A stretch of DNA of 47,326 nt, taken from CAZUTK01 sp964623265 (GTDB lineage Bacteria; Electryoneota; B3-LCP). The stretch covers positions 1 to 47,326 of the forward strand of contig CAZUTK010000014.1 of assembly GCA_964623265.1 (NCBI GenBank). Reading direction: 5' to 3'. This document shows, piece by piece, positions 24,461 to 33,557 of this stretch. Position 1 is the stretch's first letter; every line of letters begins with the position of its first letter. Both the position numbers and the translations under genes were made by a program. Under the pieces are notes generated by a model, which ran no database searches, was not told the DNA's origin, and worked only from the letters and a program-made list of their open reading frames with translations.

Positions 24461-24500
24461 TCCCGCTGTCACACACAAGGCTTCTAACCTGAGGCGATTT

Positions 24501-26450
24501 ATGGGATTATCCGCTTCGAATTCCTCGCATCAACCGTACATCCCCTCGACTACAAAATTGCCGGAATTGACTCCCAAAGCCATTCTGTTGGGCGTCGTCT
24601 TCGGATTCCTCTTCGGCGCGACTTCGGTGTATCTCGGTCTGAAAATCGGCTTAACGGTGTCGGCTTCCATACCGGTGGCGGTGTTGTCCATATCCCTTTT
24701 TCGATTGCTGGGACGCGCCAACATTCTCGAAAACAACATCGTCCAGACGATCGCCTCGGCGGGTGAGTCCATCGGTGCGGGCGTAGTTTTCACCTTACCG
24801 GCTCTGTTTTTGATGGGCTTCGACCTGAAATACATAACAATTCTCATCCTCGCTTCCATCGGCGGCATCCTGGGCGTCCTCTTTATGATCCCCATTCGCC
24901 GCTCGCTGATTGTCAAAGAACACGGCATCCTCCCCTATCCGGAAGGCACAGCCTGCGCGGATGTCTTGATCGCCGGTGAGAAGGGCGGGCAATTGGCGCA
25001 GAAAGTCTTCCTGGGGCTGGGCGTCGGATTTGTATATACATTTTTTATGCGGATTTTGAACTTCTGGCGAGTCACACCGGGATGGGAACCGAAGTGGTTC
25101 AAAGGCGCAGCCATCCGCGGCGAAGTCTCTCCGGAACTGCTGGGCGTCGGATATATCATCGGCTTGCGAATTTCGGGCTATATGCTCTCCGGCGGTGTCC
25201 TCTCCTGGCTGGTTTTAATCCCATTGATCAAGCTGTTCGGGGAAGCGGCTTCCGTCGTGATCGCCCCCGCCGCCGACGGATTGACCATCGCGCAGATGAC
25301 CCCGGATGATATCTGGGCGAATTATATTCGTTACATCGGCGGCGGAGCCGTCGTTTTCGGCGGAATCGTCACGCTCCTGCGCGCGCTCCCGACCATCTGG
25401 AACAGCTTCCGCGAAAATATGCGGGAAGTGCTGGACCGCCGCGGCGGCGCGTTTGACACCCGCCAACGCACGGAACAGGACATCCCCGTTTTTTGGGCTT
25501 TGATCGGCGCCGTCGCATTGGTCGGCGTCATCGCCTTTCTCCCCCAGATTCCAGGGGGGGCGCTGACGCACTTTTTCTCCGCCGCTCTGATCGTATTTTT
25601 CGGCTTCTTCTTCGTGACGGTCGCCAGCCGCATCGTCGGACTGGTCGGATCCTCGTCCAGCCCGATTTCCGGCATGACCATCACCACGCTGATGATCACC
25701 TGTTTGATTTTCGTTGCGCTGGGCTGGACGGGGCATGAGTTCGCCGTGGTCGCCATCGCGATCGGAGGCGTCGTCTGCATCGCCGCCGCCAACGGCGGAG
25801 CCACCAGCCAGGATTTGAAAACAGGCTATCTCGTGGGTGCGACACCCCGCCTGCAGCAAATCGGGCTGATCATCGGAGTGTTGACTTCTTCCGTTGTCGT
25901 GGGGCTGACCCTTTTCTATCTGCATTCGACTTTAGGAGTGGGATCAATAGAATTGACCGCGCCCAAGGCTCAGCTTATGGCGATCATCGTGGACGGAGTC
26001 CTGACGCAGAAGCTCCCCTGGGATTTGGTGATCGCCGGCATTTGTATGGGAGCGGTGATTCAGCTGTGCGGAGTCGAAGCGCTGCCTTTTGCAGTCGGAG
26101 CGTACCTTCCCATGGAGATTTCCGTGCCCATTTTCGTCGGCGGTATTTTGAGATATTTCTTAGACCGCATTTTCAAGATCAGCGGTGCGGAATCGGAAAC
26201 CAGCCCCGGCGTGCTGTACAGTTCGGGTCTGATCGCCGGTGGCGCTCTGGGCGGAATCCTCTGGGCGGTCTCCAAAGGGTTGGAATCCGGCGGAAACTCG
26301 TTCATTTTAAAATTGATGAACATCGGGCCTAGTCTGGGGTTGGTGAATCTGCCGTTTCCCTTATCGGAATTGATATCCATCGCCGCTTTCAGTCTGCTCT
26401 GCATCACCGTGATTTTGCTTTCGAGAAAGGCGAAGAATCAACAAGCATAA
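24501..26450 (+). CDS. OPT-family oligopeptide transporter
   Basis: 649 residues from ATG 24501, which has GAGG seven bases upstream; the frame continues 432 nt upstream but there it lies opposite the kinase gene. It is a polytopic inner-membrane protein with more than a dozen hydrophobic segments. Conserved OPT blocks are FGATSVYLGLKIGLTVSASI, NNIVQTIASAGESIGAGVVF, KEHGILPYPEGTACADVLIA and NGGATSQDLKTGYLVGATP. The family imports oligopeptides or metal-chelate conjugates by proton symport; in bacteria the substrate is usually unknown. Peptide import would suit the peptidases encoded nearby. The following comF gene starts 8 nt after the stop codon, so the two are probably one transcript. Confidence 0.94.
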   Translation: MGLSASNSSHQPYIPSTTKLPELTPKAILLGVVFGFLFGATSVYLGLKIGLTVSASIPVAVLSISLFRLLGRANILENNIVQTIASAGESIGAGVVFTLPALFLMGFDLKYITILILASIGGILGVLFMIPIRRSLIVKEHGILPYPEGTACADVLIAGEKGGQLAQKVFLGLGVGFVYTFFMRILNFWRVTPGWEPKWFKGAAIRGEVSPELLGVGYIIGLRISGYMLSGGVLSWLVLIPLIKLFGEAASVVIAPAADGLTIAQMTPDDIWANYIRYIGGGAVVFGGIVTLLRALPTIWNSFRENMREVLDRRGGAFDTRQRTEQDIPVFWALIGAVALVGVIAFLPQIPGGALTHFFSAALIVFFGFFFVTVASRIVGLVGSSSSPISGMTITTLMITCLIFVALGWTGHEFAVVAIAIGGVVCIAAANGGATSQDLKTGYLVGATPRLQQIGLIIGVLTSSVVVGLTLFYLHSTLGVGSIELTAPKAQLMAIIVDGVLTQKLPWDLVIAGICMGAVIQLCGVEALPFAVGAYLPMEISVPIFVGGILRYFLDRIFKISGAESETSPGVLYSSGLIAGGALGGILWAVSKGLESGGNSFILKLMNIGPSLGLVNLPFPLSELISIAAFSLLCITVILLSRKAKNQQA

Positions 26451-26457
26451 ACTGAAT

Positions 26458-27165
26458 GTGAATCCGGCACTGGCGCTCATCCGCGATCTGGTCGGGCTCT
26501 TTTTACCGGAGCTCTGCGTTCTATGCTCCAGCCCTTTGCAGAAAGCGAATCTCTACGTGTGCCCTGAATGCTGGAGGCGGCTTCCCGTTTTTCCGGATCG
26601 GACTACGGCGCCGTTAAGATCGCTGCGCGGCGTTCTCGACCGCCTCTGGATCGGATGGGTGTACGATGATCGAATTCGAAAGCTGGTGCACCAGTTCAAA
26701 TACGACTGCAGGCCGGAATTCGGAGAGCTTCTAGTCCAGGAATGGCTGAAAGTCATCCCGCACCGCGAGGAATTATATCAGACGCAGATCATCCTTCCGG
26801 TACCGGTGCACAGCGCTCGCCGACGCTGTAGAGGCTTCAACCAGAGCGAGCGCTTGGCATGCAGTCTCGCCGAAAAATTCGAGACGGAAATCGCGGTGGA
26901 CGGAGCCGTCCGAATGATCAACACGCGATCGCAGACTCATCTGAATCGAGAAGAGCGCTGGCAGAGCGTTTCGAGGGCTTTCCGAATCACCGATGAAAGC
27001 CTCGTCCGCGGCAGAAGGGTCCTGATCGTGGACGATCTCGCCACGACGGGCGCCACCCTCCACGCGTTGGCATCGCTCCTGCGGCGCTGCCGCGCGGCAT
27101 CAGTTTCGGCGGCGGTGCTGACGTCACCTCTAATAGGGGACTCGCAATTAGAAAAATTGTCTTGA
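26458..27165 (+). CDS. comF: ComF-family phosphoribosyltransferase-like protein
   Basis: 235 residues. An N-terminal C4 zinc finger (CVLCSSPLQK and YVCPECWRRL) is followed by the ComF body (VHQFKYDCRPEFGELL, ILPVPVHSARRRCRGFNQSE) and a type I phosphoribosyltransferase PRPP loop (RRVLIVDDLATTGATLHAL). ComF proteins act in uptake of transforming DNA in naturally competent bacteria, but are also widespread in species without known competence. The start is GTG at 26458 with a weak ribosome site, probably helped by coupling to the OPT gene 8 nt upstream. The promoter of the following TPR gene overlaps its stop codon. Confidence 0.9.
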   Translation: MNPALALIRDLVGLFLPELCVLCSSPLQKANLYVCPECWRRLPVFPDRTTAPLRSLRGVLDRLWIGWVYDDRIRKLVHQFKYDCRPEFGELLVQEWLKVIPHREELYQTQIILPVPVHSARRRCRGFNQSERLACSLAEKFETEIAVDGAVRMINTRSQTHLNREERWQSVSRAFRITDESLVRGRRVLIVDDLATTGATLHALASLLRRCRAASVSAAVLTSPLIGDSQLEKLS

Positions 27166-27190
27166 CATTGCAGCGTGTTTGGCGTAAATT
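27162..27190 (+). promoter_or_regulatory. Promoter of the TPR protein gene, overlapping the comF stop codon
   Basis: TTGACA (27162-27167) overlaps the comF stop codon TGA (27163-27165). A 17-nt spacer and TAAATT (27185-27190) follow. The RNA start near 27197 is only about 3 nt before the first ATG (27200), so the mRNA may be leaderless. Confidence 0.8.
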
Positions 27191-27199
27191 TGAAACCAT

Positions 27200-28168
27200 A
27201 TGAGTGGAAATGCTATGTTTAATGAAGACGCAGAAATCCGTCGGGATATCAAGAAGCTGAAAAGCCGGATCAAGAAATCCCCTCTGCTGTTCGCTCGTTT
27301 GGCGGATTGTTATGTTCGGATCGGCGAGATGGATCTGGCGGAAAAGACGCTGAAATCCGGGATCGAGAAATATCCGAACTACACGACCGGATTGCTGATC
27401 CTGGGGGAATTATATTTGTTCCGAAGTTTTTATCGCGACGCAGAAGAAGTCGTGCAGAAGGGATTGCAAATCGAACCCAACCATCTGGGCCTCCTGCAAC
27501 TCCTGAAAAGAATCAAAAAGGGAATGGAAAGCGATCACGAATGCGCGAAGATTCAAGCCACCATCGCGCAACTCGATCCTTTGGGAGAAGCGCAGGCTCA
27601 GATTGCCGCGGATGCGGATCACGGGGCAGCGGACGAAACCCCGTCTGCAGATCAGGAAGCAGGTGTCCTTCCGCATCCTTATCAGATGTGGAAATTGCGA
27701 GCGGCTCACAAGTTGCGATCCATCGAGACGTCGGAGACGGAATCCACGCATCAAACACTGCAAGATGAAACAGGAATCCGGACGAGCGATAGCGCAGAAG
27801 AAACTCCTGTGCATCCGCTGCAAACCGAAATCGCTCCCGAAGAGGAAAGCCCGAAGAGAAGCGAGGGAGTCGGGATATCGGAATTCACGGAATACCTGAA
27901 GGATATTTCCACATATAGTCCGGAGGAAGAGAAATTCGATTCACCCGTCGAAGAATCGGAAACGCCTCAAACCAAACCCCGCATCGCCACGAAAACTCTG
28001 GGGGAATTGTACGCCAAACAGAATCAATTCGCCGAAGCAATCGCCATCTACGAAAAGCTGTTGGAAAACGACCCTGAGAATGAATCGTTCCGCGCCCGCC
28101 TCGAAGACCTGAGAACGCGGTGGGAGTTGTCTATGGAGGAATCTTCGAGAGAGCCTGCAGATGGATAG
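27200..28168 (+). CDS. TPR-repeat protein with acidic linker
   Basis: 322 residues, no signal peptide. TPR-like helical repeats occupy about residues 25-105 (LFARLADCYVRIGEMDLAEK, TTGLLILGELYLFRSFYRDA, DAEEVVQKGLQIEPNHLGLL) and a single C-terminal repeat lies at about 265-300 (TLGELYAKQNQFAEAIAIYE). The middle, about 125-255, is acidic and Ser/Thr/Glu-rich, hence probably flexible. Such proteins scaffold protein complexes; no partner can be named. The start could be ATG 27200, almost at the predicted RNA start, or ATG 27215. Its last 8 nt overlap the Xaa-Pro peptidase gene, so the two are translationally coupled. Confidence 0.85.
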   Translation: MSGNAMFNEDAEIRRDIKKLKSRIKKSPLLFARLADCYVRIGEMDLAEKTLKSGIEKYPNYTTGLLILGELYLFRSFYRDAEEVVQKGLQIEPNHLGLLQLLKRIKKGMESDHECAKIQATIAQLDPLGEAQAQIAADADHGAADETPSADQEAGVLPHPYQMWKLRAAHKLRSIETSETESTHQTLQDETGIRTSDSAEETPVHPLQTEIAPEEESPKRSEGVGISEFTEYLKDISTYSPEEEKFDSPVEESETPQTKPRIATKTLGELYAKQNQFAEAIAIYEKLLENDPENESFRARLEDLRTRWELSMEESSREPADG

Positions 28169-29222
28169 GATCATTCAGATGCGACAGGCGATCTGGGAAC
28201 AGAACCTGCCGAATTTTTTAGTCAGCCGCCTGTCCAACATCCGCTTCCTGTGCGGTTTCACCGGCAGCGCCGGAATGCTGCTTTTCACACCCAAAAAAGT
28301 GCGCTTCTTCACGGATTTCCGCTACCAGAACCAGGCGCAAGAAGAAGTGAAAAACGTGGAAATCATCATCTATCAGGACGAATTTATCTCAGAGATCCGC
28401 CGGCGCTCGCTGCAGATGAAGGGGAAAATCGGCTACGAAGCCCACTATCTGGATGTCGCGACGTACCATCACCTCGTAGATCGCTTCCCCCAGCTGGACT
28501 GGATCCCCACCCATAAATTCGTCGAACAAATTGCGTCGGTCAAGACGCCGGATGAAATTCTGAAGATCAAAAAGGCGATCGCTATCACGGACGAGGTTTT
28601 CTCCGAGATCCTGCCACTGCTGAAGCCCGGCGTGCGGGAAAATGAGATATCCGCAGAGATCTCCTATCGACACCGCCGGAAAGGAGCCGAGGGGGACGCC
28701 TTCCCGCCCATCGTCGCTTCCGGGGTTCGTTCCGCGCTGCCGCACGGCATCGCCGGCGAAAAAATAATTCAGAATGGAGATATCGTTACGATTGATATGG
28801 GGTGCATTTATCAGGGTTTCACCAGCGACCTGACCCGCACCGTGGCTGTCGGGGAAATCAACCCCAAGTTGAAGACGATCTATAATGTGGTTTTGGAGGC
28901 GCAAAGCGCTGCGATCGCAGCTGCCAGAGCCGGGATGGCAGCGAAAAGCCTGGACGGCGTCGCCAGAGAGATCATTCAGAAGGCGGGATACGGCGAATTT
29001 TTCGGACACGGTTTGGGGCATGGTCTGGGTATCGAGGTGCATTCGGAGCCGCGGGTATCTTTCAATTCGGACGATATCTTGAAAGCGAACCAGGTGATCA
29101 CGATTGAGCCGGGGATCTATATACCCGAGCTGGGGGGCGTGCGCATCGAGGACGACCTATGGTTGAAAGACGGCGAAGCGGAAGTGTTGACGCAATCCCT
29201 CCGGGAACTGCAGATCGTCTGA
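28161..29222 (+). CDS. Xaa-Pro aminopeptidase (M24B family)
   Basis: 353 residues, cytoplasmic. The N-terminal creatinase-like domain (about 1-130) contains YYxxF-type substrate-positioning elements (FLCGFTGSAGMLLF, FFTDFRYQ). The pita-bread catalytic domain has the five metal ligands: Asp212 and Asp223 (TIDMGCIYQGFTSDLTRT), His287 (GHGLGHGLGIEVHSEP), Glu316 (TIEPGIYIPELGG) and Glu330 (VRIEDD). It releases N-terminal residues preceding proline and would help finish peptides imported by the nearby OPT transporter. ATG 28161 has GAGAG upstream and overlaps the TPR gene by 8 nt. Confidence 0.94.
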   Translation: MDRIIQMRQAIWEQNLPNFLVSRLSNIRFLCGFTGSAGMLLFTPKKVRFFTDFRYQNQAQEEVKNVEIIIYQDEFISEIRRRSLQMKGKIGYEAHYLDVATYHHLVDRFPQLDWIPTHKFVEQIASVKTPDEILKIKKAIAITDEVFSEILPLLKPGVRENEISAEISYRHRRKGAEGDAFPPIVASGVRSALPHGIAGEKIIQNGDIVTIDMGCIYQGFTSDLTRTVAVGEINPKLKTIYNVVLEAQSAAIAAARAGMAAKSLDGVAREIIQKAGYGEFFGHGLGHGLGIEVHSEPRVSFNSDDILKANQVITIEPGIYIPELGGVRIEDDLWLKDGEAEVLTQSLRELQIV

Positions 29223-29306
29223 TCCTTTACCCTGAGTCCGTCCTTCATTCGAAATTTCTTGCATCAGTTGAAACTTGATTCTTCTATCAACACAGTGGGA
29301 ATGTCA

Positions 29307-32300
29307 ATGACACGCCGATTGAACCCCTGGTTAGGGGTTTTACTCTTTCTGAGTTTCGCGCAACCTTCTCGGAGCCTTGAAACCGCGCGGGAAATTCTGT
29401 TCGAAGTGAACCGCCCTGTGACGCTGCAAATGACGCCTGAGGGAGAGCGCACCGGACTTCCCGATCTGGATGCGGTTCTGAATCAGTCCCCCGGCTGTCT
29501 GGTGCGACACGCCTTGAACCTCCCCCCGAACCGTCACGCAGGGCTGAAAAAATATCTGCTGCTCCGGCTGCAGGATGATCATCCCGACGCTGTGCGATTG
29601 TGGATCTCGAAACTGGAACGCCTGGGTTCTGTTCACTGGGCTCGGTCCAACCGCCTCTTCGCCGTAAATTTCACGCCCGACGACCCGCTTTTCCCACAAC
29701 AGTGGGGACTCGGAAAAATCAACGCCCCCTCCGCCTGGGATTGGACTCGCGGCTCCGCTTCCGTCCCCATCGCGATCATTGACACCGGCTGCCAGATGGA
29801 TCACCCCGATCTAATCACCTCGTTTTGGACCAACACAGGAGAAATCCCGGATAACGGATTGGACGATGACGGCAACGGTTTCACGGATGACATTCATGGC
29901 TGGGATTTTGTGGACGCTCCCACGTTCCCCAGCGGCGGGGATTACATGGTTCCCGACAGCGACCCCAGCGATGAAATGGGGCACGGCACGGCGATCGCAG
30001 GGATCTGCGGCGCGGCGATCCACAATGGGATCGGCATCGCAGGACTAGCGCCGGACTGTCCCTTAATGATCCTGCGAGCCGGTAATATGAACGGCTTCTT
30101 GCAGGAAGACGACGTCGCCTCCGCCATCCTTTACGCACTGGACAACGGCGCACGGATTGTAAATATGAGTTTTGGAGACACTCAGGCAAGCCCGATGCTG
30201 GAAGACGTGATCAATTACGCGTCTCAAGGCGGGCTGTTAATGGTGGCATCCTCCGGCAACTTCGGCAGCACGGAACTGACCTTCCCCGGAGCGTTCGGAC
30301 CGACGTTGTGCGTCGGCGCCAGCAACGAAAACAACGCCCGCGCAGTCTTTTCCAGTTATGGAACCGCGCTGGACATCATCGCCCCGGGAACAAACATCAT
30401 CTCCACTTTGATGGATAACCAATACGGCGCATTTCAAGGCGGCAACGGCACCTCGTTTTCCACCGCGTACGCATCCGCCGCCGCGGGGTTGGTGCTGAGC
30501 CTTCATCCGGATTGGGACGCCGCCATGGTGTCTTCCGTGCTGAAAGAGTCCGCTCTGGATGTCCCCCCTGCTGGCTGGGATCCGCAACACGGTCAGGGAA
30601 TCCTAAGAGCAGATTTAGCTTTGGAAATCGAAGAAGCGTTGACGGTGGAGATCATTTCGCCGATTATGTCTCAGGGCTTTTCCGCGACAGACACGATCCA
30701 GATTATGGGCACAGCTGCGGGCATATATCTGCAGGAATTTTCGATTTATACCGGTTTGGGCAACAATCCACAAACTTGGAATCTGATCAAGACGGACCGG
30801 GAGAATCAGGTCGTCAACGGGCATTTGGGGATCTGGCGCAACCTGGAGCCTCTGGATACCGCCTACACCATCCGCGTCGAAGCGATGGACCGCTTCGGCA
30901 ATACGGTGGATGATCGCGTAGTGATCTACTACGATCCCTCTCCGCCTCAGATCACCGACATCTCTTTAGTCTCTATTCTGGATGGTGACCGACCCTCCTA
31001 TTTGTTGAGCTTTCACACGGACGATTTGACTATTGCAAAAGTATGGTTGAAAGGGCTGGGAGCATCCTTCAGCCGCTGGATCTCGCAGTCGCTCAACTAT
31101 CGAACCACGGATCACATCATCCTCCTCGGCGGCGACCTCATTCCGGATCAATATCAATATTACATTTGGGCGCAGAATTCGACGGGGCTGGAAGACAGCA
31201 CGGAAGTTTTGGGCGTTTTCGATTTGCGGCAGCCTTCGATTGCGACGAACTACTTCGTGGAACTGCCCCCCAGCGGAATCCCCCCAGGATATTTGCTGGA
31301 GGACGTCACGGATTTGGACGGCGATGGGTTCCTTGAGATCTGGCAGGATTCTCTCACCCCCAGTGGCAGCAAGGCGAATCTGCGCGTCTGGGAAGCGACG
31401 TCGGGCTGGAGTTTCGCAGATCTGAATCTCGATTTCGGCAGACAGATCCCCAAGTCCATCGGGGATAGCGACGCGGACGGTTTACCCGAACTTCTCACTC
31501 TCTACGCCGGCAGCAGCAAAATTTTCGAAGCTGTGGAACCGGGAGGATTGCCTCAGCCGGACCACATCAGCTGGTCGGATTCCGGCGATGTCTGGGGCGC
31601 GAAGTTGATGGATCTGACGCCGGGCGACGGTCACGGCGAAGTCCTGCTCGTGTCCGGAGGCACTTACCAGCTTTACGCGAATAACGGATCCGGCGCTCTG
31701 ACGTTTCTGCAGGCGTTGCCCAATCCGTTCCTGAGTTCGCCCACGATCCTGCCTCCTTATTGCCGTCTCAACGACTTCGACGGCGATGGGAAAAAAGATC
31801 TTCTCTTCGGCGATTACGACGGGAATCTGTTCATCTACGAACGGCAGGTGGACAACTCCTTCCAATTATCCTGGTCCCAATCGCTGCCTCTGCTGGATAC
31901 GGGGGAATTCTTAACCGAAGGCGATTACGACGCGGACGGCACGATCGAATTCGCGGCTCTGGCGCACACTCAGACCACACTGGCGGGCGAGCACCTGGCG
32001 GATACGCGGTACTGGGCTCTCTATATCTACAAGACCACGGGTGACAACGCTTACTCCTGCATAGATACAATGTACTTCTTCGGCGCGGAAAACCCGGCGG
32101 ATTTCGCTTCGGGCATCAATTCTGGAGACGTGTACGGAACTTCCGCTCCGGAAATTCTGGTCTGCGTGTACCCGGATTTCTACGTCATACGATGGAATCC
32201 CGCAACCACGGATTACGAAGTCATCTGGTATTATCCGGAATGCCGCAGCAATAAAGCCGTGGTGGGAGATTTCAACCGGAACGGCCACAACGACCTGCTC

Positions 32301-33557
32301 TTCAACAGCGGATCCGTCACCCGGATCTTCGAAGCCGTCGGGAACTGGTCTTACTGGCCTCCGCCGCCGCTGAACTTCACCGCCGTCCCCAAACCCGACC
32401 GCATCACACTCAGCTGGTCGCCGGTGGAAGGGGCTCTGAGCTACAACCTCTACCGTTATCGAAATTCCAGCACCGCGCCTCTGGATACGCTGATCATCAT
32501 CAATGAACCGAATGTATCCTACACGGATTTCTTCGTAGAATTGGATTCGATCTATTACTACGCCGTCTCCACGATGAAAATCGGTCAGCCGGAAGGTCCC
32601 ACCACCGTGCCCATTCAGGCGATTCCCAACAATCCCCCCTACGTGCTCGGCGACACCGCGCACTTCGTGTACCCCAATTTCGTCACCATCGAATTCAACG
32701 AACCGATGAACAACTCGATCCTGGATCCCAATAACTATTGGATCGCCGCCAGCTTGCAGCAACCCAACTCCATCGTGGCGGATCAAGGCGGAAAAAAAGC
32801 GGTGCTGACCTTCGACCCGGTCTTCGTTGACTCGACCTACCGTTTGATCATTTTTCAGTTATATGACCTGCAGGGATCCATCCTCTCCACGTTGAATGAC
32901 ACGCTGTATTTCACCGTATCGCCCGCGGCGCAGAACCCGCCCTATCTCGTATCCGCCGTGGGAAATGTCGCCGAAAACCGCATCGCATTGCTCTTTTCGC
33001 AAGCCATGAACACCACGGAACTGGCGTTCAAAGGGAATTACTCGGTGACGGCGGATCCGATCACCGGGCTTGCCAACCCTACTTCGATCATCATCGCCGC
33101 CGTTGAATTGGACGAGAGTCTTACAAATCAGTGCATCCTCAAAATAGATCCCAAAACGCCGATCGGCGCTATGGGAAAGGTCTATCGCATCACCGCTCGG
33201 AACCTGCATAGTCAAACCGGATTACCCCTGGATCCGGCGTACAATACGGTAACCCTGGCGTTCGGTCAAGAGGATCTGCGCAGCGTATATGTTTACCCCA
33301 ATCCGTACACCGGCGGAACGCTGGTGGACGGCGAAGCCTGCGTCGTTTTCGCCAATTTGACCGACGATGTTGAAATCCGCATCATGACGCTGGAAGGCAT
33401 CGTCATTAAAACATTGAAATCCAACGGCAACACCTATGGCGGCATGCGCTGGTATCTCGACAACGAACGCGGGGAAAAAGTGGGTTCAGGAGTCTATCTG
33501 TATCAGGTTCGAAATGATGAGATGAGGATCTGGGGCAAACTGGCGGTGGTCCGGTGA
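29307..33557 (+). CDS. Secreted subtilisin-like (S8) serine protease with FG-GAP, Ig-like and sorting domains
   Basis: About 1416 residues from ATG 29307, which has GTGGGA at the right distance; upstream in-frame TTG and ATG codons are less likely. A signal peptide (MTRRLNPWLGVLLFLSFAQP) and propeptide precede the catalytic domain: Asp159 in IAIIDTGCQMDHPD, His226 in EMGHGTAIAGICGA, Asn318 in VASSGNFGS and Ser383 in GNGTSFSTAYAS. The long C-terminal part has FG-GAP-like Asp-rich repeats (DLDGDGFLEIW, DFDGDGKKDLLFGDYDGNLF, DFNRNGHNDLLFN), an FN3 segment (DRITLSWSPVEGALSYNLYR), two SbsA/Big_5-like Ig domains (VTIEFNEPMNNSILDPNNYW, ALLFSQAMNTTELAFKGNYS) and a divergent FlgD/T9SS-type tail (VYVYPNPYTGG, SGVYLYQVRN, KLAVVR). 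Its stop codon overlaps the coaE start. Confidence 0.94.
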   Translation: MTRRLNPWLGVLLFLSFAQPSRSLETAREILFEVNRPVTLQMTPEGERTGLPDLDAVLNQSPGCLVRHALNLPPNRHAGLKKYLLLRLQDDHPDAVRLWISKLERLGSVHWARSNRLFAVNFTPDDPLFPQQWGLGKINAPSAWDWTRGSASVPIAIIDTGCQMDHPDLITSFWTNTGEIPDNGLDDDGNGFTDDIHGWDFVDAPTFPSGGDYMVPDSDPSDEMGHGTAIAGICGAAIHNGIGIAGLAPDCPLMILRAGNMNGFLQEDDVASAILYALDNGARIVNMSFGDTQASPMLEDVINYASQGGLLMVASSGNFGSTELTFPGAFGPTLCVGASNENNARAVFSSYGTALDIIAPGTNIISTLMDNQYGAFQGGNGTSFSTAYASAAAGLVLSLHPDWDAAMVSSVLKESALDVPPAGWDPQHGQGILRADLALEIEEALTVEIISPIMSQGFSATDTIQIMGTAAGIYLQEFSIYTGLGNNPQTWNLIKTDRENQVVNGHLGIWRNLEPLDTAYTIRVEAMDRFGNTVDDRVVIYYDPSPPQITDISLVSILDGDRPSYLLSFHTDDLTIAKVWLKGLGASFSRWISQSLNYRTTDHIILLGGDLIPDQYQYYIWAQNSTGLEDSTEVLGVFDLRQPSIATNYFVELPPSGIPPGYLLEDVTDLDGDGFLEIWQDSLTPSGSKANLRVWEATSGWSFADLNLDFGRQIPKSIGDSDADGLPELLTLYAGSSKIFEAVEPGGLPQPDHISWSDSGDVWGAKLMDLTPGDGHGEVLLVSGGTYQLYANNGSGALTFLQALPNPFLSSPTILPPYCRLNDFDGDGKKDLLFGDYDGNLFIYERQVDNSFQLSWSQSLPLLDTGEFLTEGDYDADGTIEFAALAHTQTTLAGEHLADTRYWALYIYKTTGDNAYSCIDTMYFFGAENPADFASGINSGDVYGTSAPEILVCVYPDFYVIRWNPATTDYEVIWYYPECRSNKAVVGDFNRNGHNDLLFNSGSVTRIFEAVGNWSYWPPPPLNFTAVPKPDRITLSWSPVEGALSYNLYRYRNSSTAPLDTLIIINEPNVSYTDFFVELDSIYYYAVSTMKIGQPEGPTTVPIQAIPNNPPYVLGDTAHFVYPNFVTIEFNEPMNNSILDPNNYWIAASLQQPNSIVADQGGKKAVLTFDPVFVDSTYRLIIFQLYDLQGSILSTLNDTLYFTVSPAAQNPPYLVSAVGNVAENRIALLFSQAMNTTELAFKGNYSVTADPITGLANPTSIIIAAVELDESLTNQCILKIDPKTPIGAMGKVYRITARNLHSQTGLPLDPAYNTVTLAFGQEDLRSVYVYPNPYTGGTLVDGEACVVFANLTDDVEIRIMTLEGIVIKTLKSNGNTYGGMRWYLDNERGEKVGSGVYLYQVRNDEMRIWGKLAVVR

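Noticed and set aside
24069..24500. N-terminal extension of the OPT transporter
   Set aside because: These 144 codons lie opposite the kinase gene and the divergent promoter region; the ATG at 24501 with GAGG is the natural start.
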